A stretch of DNA of 64,000 nucleotides from Unio delphinus (lineage: Eukaryota; Mollusca; Bivalvia; Unionida; Unionidae), in assembly GCA_029339505.1 (NCBI GenBank), contig JAQISU010000251.1:1390001-1454000 (forward strand). Reading direction: 5' to 3'. The first letter of the stretch is position 1. Each line of letters opens with the position of its first letter. Position numbers and translations under genes: made by a program. Under the pieces are notes generated by a model. The model was not told the DNA's origin. It ran no database searches and saw only the letters and a program-made list of their open reading frames with translations. Shown here piece after piece: positions 40,501 to 52,500 of the stretch.

Positions 40501-43500
40501 GGACTTGTAAAGCAAAATGACTTGTGGATTTTGAAATAACATAACTTTGCCCATTGTAAAGATATCTGGCTGGATTAGGTATCAAAATAAAGGTTAAAGG
40601 TCAAATGGTATGATTAATGCAATAAAATTTGCATATCTAATATAACCGTTAAAAGTTAGGTGCAAACAGGTAACACAACAGGTAAAATGCAAAAAGCAAT
40701 TATTTATTTAGTTGATTACATGAACAATATTTTCAATAACTTCATCTAAATCAAAGATTTGAAAGTATTCCAGAGCTTTTAATGAACCATCTAACACTCT
40801 AGTGGGTCCAACTCTCCCAGGAAACTAATAAATCCCATTGGTTCTAACTGTTTTTTCCAGAACATAAACACATGGAGTTCACACTTCCTCTGGTTCAAAG
40901 CCTTCAAAGTCCTCTTCATCATCATCACTGTCACCCACAAGCATATTTAGATGCCTTACCAGATGTTTTCTCATTTTAAATCAACTGTATTAGGTCACAA
41001 CAGCAAAATATTTTGATAATTCATGATCTGATGCTTCATTCTCATCGTACTTCGAACTCCACCATTTTGAATAGAAATTCACCATTCGGAAAATATACTC
41101 AAAGGTGCCATCTTTGCCTCGAGATTTCTATTTGTATTCAAGTTTAAGTCGCGAGATAATCCAAATATAAAATCTCCATTACAAGAAGGAAGTTATTAGA
41201 GGCATCCCAAAGTTTAGGTAGTTGGGTACTATGACTGTAAAGAAGAACACTACCCCAGACCTGTAAAGCTGTCTATAGGGTTTACAGACTTACTTCCCCA
41301 TGACCAGTAAACCAGTCCACAGTGATGAAAGGGTTAATGGATCATAGTTGGATTAGTCATTACCAAAGAGTTCAAGTGGCATACAGCAAGTTGGCTTAGC
41401 TTCACTATTGAAAGTTTGTCAGGATATCTAAGTACATGTACACAGCTCCCTCGATAACTCGCACCCTTATAACTTGCAAACCTGCTTACAACGCGGTGTT
41501 TGGCATGGATCCCAATTTTTCCTCAAAGAAAAAAATTATTTTCAAAATATTTTAAAATATGCTGAATGTGAAACAATAATGATAAAAATTGGCAAATTAA
41601 ACCTTTCTCGTTTTATCATCAAAAATGGTGATTAATGCCCATATAGATCGATTCCATATTGTGAAATTTGCAAATTCTAAAATAAGATATCACATATCTG
41701 TTGATAAATAGTTACAATACACCATAAATAAACAGCCTGATCAAATAGCGTTCAATAAATACGTCCGGTAAATACTAACATGTGGCAACAGATAATGAAA
41801 TAAACAGCAATTAAATATATTGCTGTGTGAAAACCACATTCTAATCCTTTATTTCTGTTACAATGTAAACATTATAATTGCAACATATTCTTTTCTATGA
41901 AAACATAAAAAGAGTCAATTAACCTTCACAATGAAACCCGCGAGACTACTTCTGTGAGAACCTAATTACATCAAATCAAACAAGGGGCGATTTTGCTCGG
42001 CGGCAGCAAAATCAGGAAGTAACAAAAAAATTAACTGATTTTTTTCAAAAAGTCTATTGTCATTTGTCAAGCATATCACAACTGGCATTTTTATTATCGT
42101 GTTCAAATTTACATTGTTTTAAATTTGTAGACCCACTAAATTCATGTTGGTAATGATTAACCCTTGTTTTTTGTTTTTCATTTTACTTCTACCGCAATCT
42201 ACCGCAATCAAATATATCTATCAATCGATCAATCAACATTGTTTCTCGAAAAGAGAGTCGATCTTTTGTATTAAACAAATACATCTAATTTGGATCAAAC
42301 AATAAAAATAGAATGTATTTCCAATTCAGCACAAAAATTAGTGTCGTAATTCACAATGTGTGAAGCGGTAGACGGCTAAGCGATTGGAAACCATGTGGAA
42401 TAATGTTTTCGATTAACTCCTCAATATACGGTAATTTATCCTGAAATTAATGTTGCTCTACAAGGGAAAAATGAAAAGGACCGTTATGAAGAGATATTTA
42501 TTCATAGTTAATCACAGCACGATTATAAAGTGAGTTTTCAGCACTATAAAATCTGCCACCCACCCACCCTTTTGCCTTTGTATCGATCCTTTTATTATTA
42601 TGGGTCCATCGATAACTCGTGCCTCACTTATAGTGCAGTTGATGTTTTTGGACCCCGATGTGCATGAGTTATCGAGGGAATGGTGTATGGTTTTATAGCC
42701 TCAGATCTAAGGCAGACTGGAGGTGAACCGGTGCAAAAAATAGGATAAGGTGGACATTTTGAAATATATGCATATAACACTGCTTTAACTTTGTATCATA
42801 TCATATCCACGATTACCCAAGTTTCCAGCTGTCCAGACATATTCTTGAACTTTTGACCTGTTCATCCTGATGTGGTGTAGTACTTGAAGCATTACTACCA
42901 TCACTACATGTAAATGACTTTCAGGTGTAACATCAGGTTCAATGACTGTGTTGTCTGTGAATTTGCACAAAATCAAAATGCTGTTAATTTTGTAAACTTA
43001 CTCTTTGGATGAGATGATGAACATGTAATGTCAAACTTAAATTTACCCATGAATTTGTACTGTTGACATTTTATAATTCTGATTGAGATTTTTTTCATTT
43101 GTTTTGCATTTAGACACAGCAAAATAAGTACTTCAGAGTTAATCAGTTTTCTCTTAAGTTTCAGCAAAACTGTTTTATTGGCAGTCATTCAGTTAATTGT
43201 AGCTGTTTTATTGGCAGTCATTAAGTTAATTGTAGCTGTTTTATTGGCAGTCATTCAGTTAATTGTAGCTGTTTTATTGGCAGTCATTAAGTTAATTGTA
43301 GCTGTTTTATTGGCAGTCATTCAGTTAATTGTAGCTGTTTCGTTTTGAGTCTTCAGAGGATGGTTGATCGTAGGTATAATCCGGTAGCATGACTGAGTGT
43401 ATCACAGCATACAGTACTCAGGCCAGATGTCGGTATAAGATATTATGATGTAACAATTCACTGTAAAGATGCCTTTGTCAATACTAACAAAGGATTTGTT

Positions 43501-46500
43501 TAACTTTATATAACAGATAGATTCCAATGCATTGTGTATTCAAGTTTGTGACTTCCTTTCATAGTTCCTTTGAATGTCTCTACTCCAAATCCATGATTGT
43601 ATGTACGAATTAAACAGTCAAAAAGATTGTCACTAAACAAAACAATTTACAGATGGTATATTTTGTTGCCTACAAGGAAAATAATATCGCATTTTGTGAC
43701 ATTGGCAAAGCCCAGGGCAATCCCTGAAAACCTTTTACACATTAACCCCTGGTGCCAAATTTACAGGGCAGGCGGTAGTAGCCAACTTCCAAGCTCTGTA
43801 GCATCAATGTCATGTATGATACACTAAAGTGGTTGGTATTATAGAAAGGTAGACAGATTTAGCTCTACAATGATACAACTAAATAATCTGGACGTTTTAT
43901 ATGCACTACATAATACAAGAGGAAAAACCAAATTATTTGGACCTGTTTTGTTTTCTTCAGATGAAATTTGCCCATGGTCGGATTCTGATTTTGTGTCCAG
44001 ATTTTAGAATTTTGGGCATGCACACAGGTTAAACTGTGCAAAAAAGTAGGCCTAGGTGGGCATTTGGAATGAAGAGTGGTCTCCATATGAAAATGATGGG
44101 ACCGTTAAGAGAAAAAAAGAAAAAGAACTCCAACATTTCCCCTTCTATTCTGCGTGAGCAAAATAACCAATGGAAAACAATGTTTCTGACACACCTAGGT
44201 ATTAGGCTCATGGAAAATTGCATGGAAGTCAGTGAATTAGGATGTATTCAGAAATAGACCCCAAAGTGTGTTTCCTACTCGTGTTTCATGCAAAAACAAC
44301 AAAAACCTGTTGGGGTTAATGTGTTAAGAAAAAATAATTCACTGTTATGTTTTTATTGTAAATCACTCCTTCATTCATAAAGGTCTCCATTTGAAATGTT
44401 TGATTATGCATTGTTAAGATGACCAGATTTGTATGCCAGTGAAAACTTGGCTTTGGTTCTCTGCTTGATATTGGGAACTGGCTAAGAGCTGATGAAGTGT
44501 GAATTTCTACTTTTTGAGTTTGTTTTTGTTGGTGAAGAATTTTAATTTTGTTCTTTATTAAACAGGTGTAAATTGCAATATTGAGATCAACATTTGCCTG
44601 ACCCAGACTCCTTGCAAGAACCAGGCTCCCTGTAGTATCACACCTGATGGATACCGCTGTGACTGTCCTCTAGGATTCATGGGAAAGAACTGTGAAGCAG
44701 GTAATGTGGAATAAGTATCATCTCACCAGGTATTTACTCCTTTGCCAACTCAAAGATATAGGGATTAATGGCATGTTATCACAGCATTGACTGTATGGTG
44801 ATGATTAAAAGATAACTTTTCGAGTTGTGAAGTTAAATTGTCACATCAAACCTTAGAGACAACCCTTATGAGTATAAATATGGAATACTACAATATGAAA
44901 GACAAAGAATTTTACAAAATAAAATAATAATGTACATGATTTTGACATAAAAAGAACAGATAAAAATTCTGTTTTACATGTTTTACATCATTTCCAATTT
45001 TAACAATCCAGCACATTTGCTTTCACATTTTTCTTTTGTTCTATTGTCACAGATAACTTAAAGGTATGCATTTCCTTTCATGACAAAAGTCTTTACTCTA
45101 TGCAGCCACCGTTAATACTGGCTGCCATGTGAAGCCTATCAAGGGCTGAAAAATGCCATTAAATAAATACTACATCAACAACAACAACTCTGTGCAGCTA
45201 CAACATGGGTCAATACTCAGCCGAGCTATAGCATGGACCATTACTAAGTGGAGCTATAACATGGGCCATTTACTCAGTGGATCTATAACATGGGCCATTA
45301 CTCAGTGGATCTATAACATGGTCCATTACTCAGTGGACCTATAACATGGGCCATTACTCGGTTGACCTATAACATGGGCCATTACTCAGTGGACCTATAA
45401 CATGGATCATTACTCAGTGGACCTATAACATGGGCCATTACTCAGTGGAGCCTTAATATGGGCCATTACTCAGTGGACCTATAACATAAGCCATTACTCA
45501 GTGGAGCCACAACATAGGCCATTACTCAGTGGACCTATAACTTTGTCCATTAAGTGGACCTGTTACATGAACCATTACTCAGTGGAACCAAAACATGGGC
45601 CATCACTCAGTGAAGCTATAACATGGACCATCACTGTGATACATTTTGTTTAAATAGAAAAGTTGACATAAATAATGAAGTCTTTAAAATAATAATTTGA
45701 TAGATTGGAAGATGCTACCCTTAAGGATAGCTTTATCACATATTTTATCCCTTGTTGGTGAGCTTGTTACTACATTTATTTGGAAGGGTTTAACTCTTTT
45801 TTTCAAGCCTTTATGAGTTTCTTGGTTGGAACACAGCTTTTAACCAGTTCTATACTGATGTGCTGATAAACTTTATACATACTTATTATTCTCCCCTGAC
45901 ACCTTCATTTTTAAATATGTATGTACAGTCATATACTTTACTTTTTTTCTTCCATTGGACAAGTTTCACACATGGCAATACATGTACATTCCAAATATTC
46001 ATCTTGTCATCATTATCATCATCATCATTTTTCTTTTCTTTCATCTGATTCTTCTCAATCAGGTTTTTATTTTGCATTCTTCTTCTTCCTCTACCTCTTC
46101 TTCTTCTTCTTCTTCTTCTTTTTTTTGGATTAGACAGTCTTCTTGATTAATTATATTGTCCACAATCCATTTTTCTGTGTTAATCAAGCGAACATGTATT
46201 GGTGGAAGAACTTAAGAACATAGTATCTCCTAAGAATAAACATTTGCAACAGACATGATGACAAATTTATGGTTATTTCATTTTTTAATCGATCTGCAGA
46301 TTTTTAATCTAAAACCCTCTAATTCGTTTTAGCGGTGCGCCTGGGCACAAGCATTGAAGTTGAAGGCAATGGGTTTGTAGAATTTTCTAAGGATCTACTG
46401 CCACATACCAATACCCAAGAAAGGGAGACAATCTCATTTGACATCAAAACCACGGAGCCAAATGGTGTCATTGTCTGGCAGGCTGAATTGTCTGGAAAAC

Positions 46501-49500
46501 AACTCCAAGGGGCAGACTACTTCTCTGTTGGACTGAAAGATGGATATTTGGAACTAAGGTATTTGAGATTATGATTGTAAATTCAAAAGTTTTTCTGACA
46601 GGAAAAGTATTGAAAATTTTGCAATGAAATGGAACTATTTAATTTATATTCATACGAATTTATTGTAGTTAATATTCCAGTTTCAATATTTGCTTAATTT
46701 AACTTATCAGTAAGTTATAATTTGCTATATAGTGAAAAGAGAGATCTATACATTTGTTTTATTATCATTTGTTTGAAATTCTGGTTAAAATTGAAGCGAA
46801 AGGAAGATGTAATGCAGGGAATTTGCCAACTTCTTATTTCAACACTTTCATTTTTATGTTAACTTATTTGTGAAAATAGATAGTAAAAATATCATTTACA
46901 GGTCAGGCTTCTTTGTGTAGTACTTTTTCACTTTGTAGTGGGGGACTCGGGAAATTTAGAAGTCAATAAATGAAAATGGTATTGATTGCACATTCAGTAT
47001 GGCAACTATGGTAGCCATCTTAAAACCTTATTTTTGCTACTTCATGAGAACGCGTTTTATGTATTTGGTCCTAAAAACAAAAGTGCTGATAAAACCTCCA
47101 ATATGGCTGCCACCTTAAAAATCAAGTAATTGCTTTTTCTTCTGAATATTTAGTTGATCCTAAATGAAATTTGTGTTGATCACACGTCCAGCAATGTGGC
47201 CATGTCAGAGGTGTTGAAAAACGGTATTATTACTCAATTTTGAATGGCTGGTCATATTGACAGTGAGATTTACTGAAAAACATTTTAGTACAAGTAATTG
47301 GTCCTAAATTAAAATGATGCTGATAACCTCCTAAAATGGCCACTAATGCAGCTAATTATAAATAATGGTATTACTTTCGCTTAGTGACTTGTCATGTGTC
47401 ATATTTAGCTGTATCAACATGACCATTTTTTTTCCTTTGAAACACTCTAATATTGTTATTGTGTTCATCTGTCCTCGAAAATGTATAGTGCCTGTCTTGA
47501 AAAGTTTGTTACTTCACTGGAACAAACAGTTGCACAGACATAAGGTTTAAAACTCTTCTTGCAGTATGTGCTTGATTGTGAATAAAAACTGTGCAGGTCT
47601 GACAATATATCTGAATGTTTTTAAAGGAGTTTAAGACCAGACCCAGTTTTATTTGGGTTTGAGTCTAAGCTTACATTTTTGAACTTTGGGGCACCATTGA
47701 CTTTCTTGTCACATTCCAGTAAGCATGTTGATAGTGAGTATTCAGATTTTTCAGTCAAAAGTTTTTCTTAGCAGGGTTTCTGTTAAGCTGTTGAAGATTG
47801 GGAGCATGATAGTACAAACAAGTAAAAATGGATTTTTATCGATCATGGCTTAGGGATACATTTGAAAAATATCTTAAATGGTGCCAGTTCAGTAACTTTT
47901 GGAAAAAAATATTTCTTTCAGAATTAAGGATAATCCACTTTAGGTAGGCAAATGAAATTTGTAATGCATATTTGTATGTAAATGCAGATATGCAGAAATT
48001 TTTAGTTCTAAAGTTTTACAGTTTTGGGACATACACATTTTTTTTATCTGTACTTGTGGCATAATTGTTGTGCAAGCACAGATGAAGTTTCTTTTTAGAC
48101 TACGAAGATAAAATTTAACTTTCACTAATGCATGCTTTCAGTTATGAGTTGGGAAGTGGTCCAGCCCTCCTGAAGTCAGCAGTTCGAGTAGATGATGGCT
48201 ACCTTCACTCCATCCAAGTTTCTAGGTATGTAATAAAATTCAGGTACAAACAAGTATTTGGGCTTGGGATAAAATCTTGTTAGCCAAAAATAGAAGTAAT
48301 TATATTTATATCAATCATCCCATTTACAAAACATTCCTAAGCATTCCTCAATAGTAATTTATATACAGTCGACTCCGGTTAACTGCACACCCTCGGGCCC
48401 GTCACAAGACTGCAGTTAACCGGAGTGTGCAATTAACCGACGTACGGTACAGCGCAGCTTTAACTCAGCACTGCATGAATATATGCGAAGAATAAATTTA
48501 AACAACGATTAGAATCTACTCTTTCAAATTTTACATAAATGTTAAGCTTGTTTTCGTTCCTCCGAACACAATTTCACTGATTCAATCAATGGATCAAGGA
48601 ATTATAGCAAATTTCCAGAAATTATATAGATCGCTTTTTATTCGAAAACTGTTGTCAGACATTGATGGGTCATCTCCCACACAAAAAGCGTTCAACTCCA
48701 AAGTCGTCAGCATCCTATTTTTCGCCATGTTGTCGTTTAAATTGAATTCCGTTGCGCATTTTCCATCTTTTCAACCATCCATTTGTTGGTCTGAAATCAT
48801 TCAAACCCGAACGGTTTAGAGCAATGTTTCCCATGCTCTACAATAATTTTTTCCCACGCTTTTGCTCCCTAGTGGGTGCGGATATACATGTATATACCAC
48901 CTAGGGTGTCCTTTACATGTCAATCATTTACAAAGTCGCATGTACCAGCTTAATTCTCGGCTTATTTGAAGCGCTACAGCAGTGGACTGGCAATAACTGA
49001 TCATGACTATACATTGTGCAGTTAACCGGAGTAAAATTGTATTGAATAATGTGCTGCAGGCAGAAATTTATCGTGCTCTTATCCGGAGTGTGCATTTAAG
49101 TGAAGTGCAGTTATCCAAAGTTTGTTCCCATTGAAAAGCATTGGAAAAAACGGGACCAGCGTGACTACGTGCAGTTATCCGGCATGTGCAGTTACGTGGA
49201 GTCGACTGTATATGTACAATACTTTTCTGTGTTAATGTAAACAAGAAAATCTTCATTTACAAATAATTCTTGCATATTGGAAACTTTATTTTTTGGAGAA
49301 CTTCTTGTTTGCTAAAGACCAATCTAAAATATATTATGTTTAGTGGGTTATCAGTATAAATTTGGTTTCCAGAATATAACTGAGATTGGTGATCATCCAA
49401 TCATAAGATACTGGATTTTTGTAACACTTTTTATTTGCCTAAGTGTATTAGGCTATTATGTTGGCCATCTACTACACCTCTTCCTCGATAACTCATGGTG

Positions 49501-52500
49501 GCCTGGTGGTTAGAGTGTCCGCCTCGAATGTGGGAGGTCGTGGGTTCAATCCCTGGCTAAGTCATACCAAAGACTTACAAAAATGATATTTACAGCTGCC
49601 TTGCTTGGCATTTAGCATTAGGAGGTTAGTGTTAGGAATGGTTGAATGGGTGGGATATCAAGCTACATGTCTATGGCATGAAGCCCCAGTGCTGAACATC
49701 TTATAAACTGTCACACTGCAGACATTGTAGCAATATGACTGAAATATTTGTAATACTATGTTAAAAATCCAAATCACACACACACAGGCTGCTTTGAGTC
49801 ATTCTTGTTGAATGTATGCATTCTTTAGTATTGGTAAAAATGCATTATGAAAGCCAAGATTGCAGTGTACATTTATTATTATAGCATGTTATATTAAATT
49901 CAAGTATTTTCTTCTGGTAGTTATCCCTGCAGAAATATGCTTACTAGTTAAAGGTAGACAATACAGATTTCATGAAAAATGATAGATATGTTACTGTTAT
50001 TACTATTTCATGATCATAGATAGCTCCGGTGGCCTATTGGTTAGAGCATCTGCCATGGATGTAGGAGGTTGTGGGTTCAAGCCCTGGCCAAGTCATATCA
50101 AAGACTTACAAAAAATGGAACTAACAGCTGCCTCACATGGCGCTCAGCATTAAGAGTTTAGTGTTAGGACTGGTCATCCTGGTGTCAAGGTAAGGTGACT
50201 GGGTAGGACATCATGCTACATGTCTATGGCATGATATCCCAGTGCTAGATATCACTATAAACTGTCACACTTGAGACTTTGTAGCGATATGACTGAATTT
50301 TATTTTAACGTTAAAAATCGACATCACACACAAACACTATTTTATGATTGTTAGATGACAGTGACCAACCAAAATGTTGGAACATCCAGACATATTGTAG
50401 GATAGGTGTAGGGTCAGTGTTTCTTTTACATTTTATTATTTCCTCCCACCCATCTAATAGAGGGGCATATTGTTATCACTGTGTCTGTCTGTTCATAAGC
50501 CAGGGTTCATACAGTTTTTGAAGGTCTTGGACTGATGGGAAAAATGAGATAGGATTTTCAAGGCTCTGAAGGTTTGGGAAAATCAAGCAGGTTTCTTTTT
50601 TTTTCCATAATCACAAATAAAGTTGTCCAAGGTTATTAGCATTGGATGTAGAGTTTCCCAGATTCTTTCTTTGATTAATTATAATTTAAATTTCATCATT
50701 AAACAATATTGTTGTATTTTACATTCATTGTTTTCTCATATAACATAACTTTTATATACAAAATGTTAAGGAAAATAGGTCTTGAAAATCTATGGTTGTG
50801 GTCTTTGAAAGTTTTGGAAAAGTCATTGACTTTATCATTCAGAATTCTTTATGAACCCTGTAAGCATATTTGTTTCTGGAGCATAACTCTTGCACCACTC
50901 AATGTGTTTCAACTAAATTTTGCACCCATATGAAACAAGTTGCCTATAGCTGCCTTTTGATACTTATAATGTCAGAATGCAATAGTAGTTTATGTTGCTA
51001 TAGAAACAAAGTGCAACATAAGTAGTTCATAAATTATGAGTCCAAAACCATAGAGTACTACTATAAGTAATATACAGGTGATGGACAATAGGGTAATAGT
51101 ATAAGTAGTATACAGGTGATGGTCAATAGGGTAATAGTATAAGTAGTATACAAGTGATGGACCATAGGGTACTAGTATAAGTAGTATACAGGTGATGGAC
51201 AATAGGGTAATAGTATAAGTAGTATACAGGTGATGGACCATAGGGTAATAGTATAAGTAAGTAGTATACAGGTGATGGACAATAGGGTAATAGTATAAGT
51301 AGTATACAAGTGATGGACCATAGGGTACTAGTATAAGTAGTATACAAGTGATGGACCATAGGGTAATAGTATAAGTAGTATACCAGTGATGGACCATAGG
51401 GTACTAGTATAAGTAGTATACTAGTGATGGACCATAGGGTACTAGTATAAGTAGTATACAGGTGATGGACCATAGGGTAATAGTATAAGTAGTATACAAG
51501 TGATGGACAATAGGGTACTAGTATAAGTAGTATACAATTGATGGACCATAGGGTACTAGTATAAGTAAGTAGTATAAAGGTGATGGACCATAGGGTAATA
51601 GTATAAGTAAGTAGTATACAGGTGATGGACAATAGGGTAATAGTATAAGTAGTATACAAGTGTCGGACAGACAGTAGGGTACTAGTATAAGTAGTACCGT
51701 ACTTTTTAATTAAGTCTATACCTGAGCAAGGTATTAGTGGTGATGGTGGTGGAATCTGTTATCTCAAGATGACTCTTGTTCAAAGTGCAGTTTTATCTTC
51801 CTTGAATATTAGACCAAGACTGGATTTTACTTTTTTATTATTAAATTTAATTAACAGTGTTGTACAACTATTTATATTTAACTCAAACTTGAGAAATTTG
51901 CATTAACATTTTAAAATTTTTAAAAAAATTCCATTATTTGAGGGTCTTTAGTAGGTTCAGTGTACACCACCTCTTTTTTTATGTCCCTTTCTTATTTAAG
52001 GCTTGGTCGTAGTGGAACTTTAGTTGTTGACAGTAATGCCCCTGTTAAAGGAGACTCACTGGGATTCCTGCAGATGTTGAACACTAAAGGCAACATTTTC
52101 ATAGGTAAGTTTGGATAATGTTTATATTTATTGTACATTTAATTGCATGAAACATTTATATCAGGGGGTCATAATTGAAGGGTTGATATGTCCTGTACAA
52201 TTGCCATGAAATATTTATGTCAATATATCATTTTTGGAGGGTTAATATGTCCTCAACCAATCAAATAAAACATTTGCATAAGTGGGTTATTCGTTGAGAG
52301 CTGCTGTGTCCTGACCCAATAACACATAAAGTTTCTCTTGATGGGTGATTCTAGTGTAGCTTGTACTTCAATTTAATTGCTAGAATGTATTGTCTGTTGT
52401 GCTGTCAGAAGAAAAAATATGGTAGCCTACAGCTAAATTTTGCAGTTCATTGGGTAAATATTTCAGTTAGCTGAACAGCAATGGTAGCCAAAGAATGCAG

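Larger units (their letters stand above)
38557..44565. other. 6-kb intron between exons 17 and 18
   Basis: Holds degenerate copies of the exon 17 end (38634-39520), a 33-bp array (40098-40502), a piggyBac transposase remnant (40690-41337), a Tigger-like element (41443-42690), a 33-bp alternating array (43168-43336) and a piggyBac-type MITE (43734-44327). Confidence 0.7.
44701..46332. other. Intron between exons 18 and 19
   Basis: Contains a SINE 3' end (45108-45175), a 28-bp minisatellite (45197-45636) and CTT/TCA-rich low-complexity sequence at 46005-46130. No gene is seen. Confidence 0.65.
48226..52000. other. Intron between exons 20 and 21
   Basis: Contains a pogo/Tigger element (48366-49208), two SINEs in the same orientation (49497-49787, 50027-50335) and a 38-bp minisatellite (51046-51705). 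Confidence 0.7.

Noticed and set aside
39980..40585. 201-codon minus-strand frame with an 11-residue repeat
   Set aside because: By-product of the 33-bp array; flanking residues look non-coding.
49497..49570. Genuine tRNA gene
   Set aside because: Box A and B are present, but the acceptor stem does not pair well and the body continues into the SINE core shared by other copies.
51123..51659. 178-codon hydrophobic repeat frame on the minus strand
   Set aside because: Falls entirely within the 38-bp minisatellite; indels of AAGT shift the frame between units.
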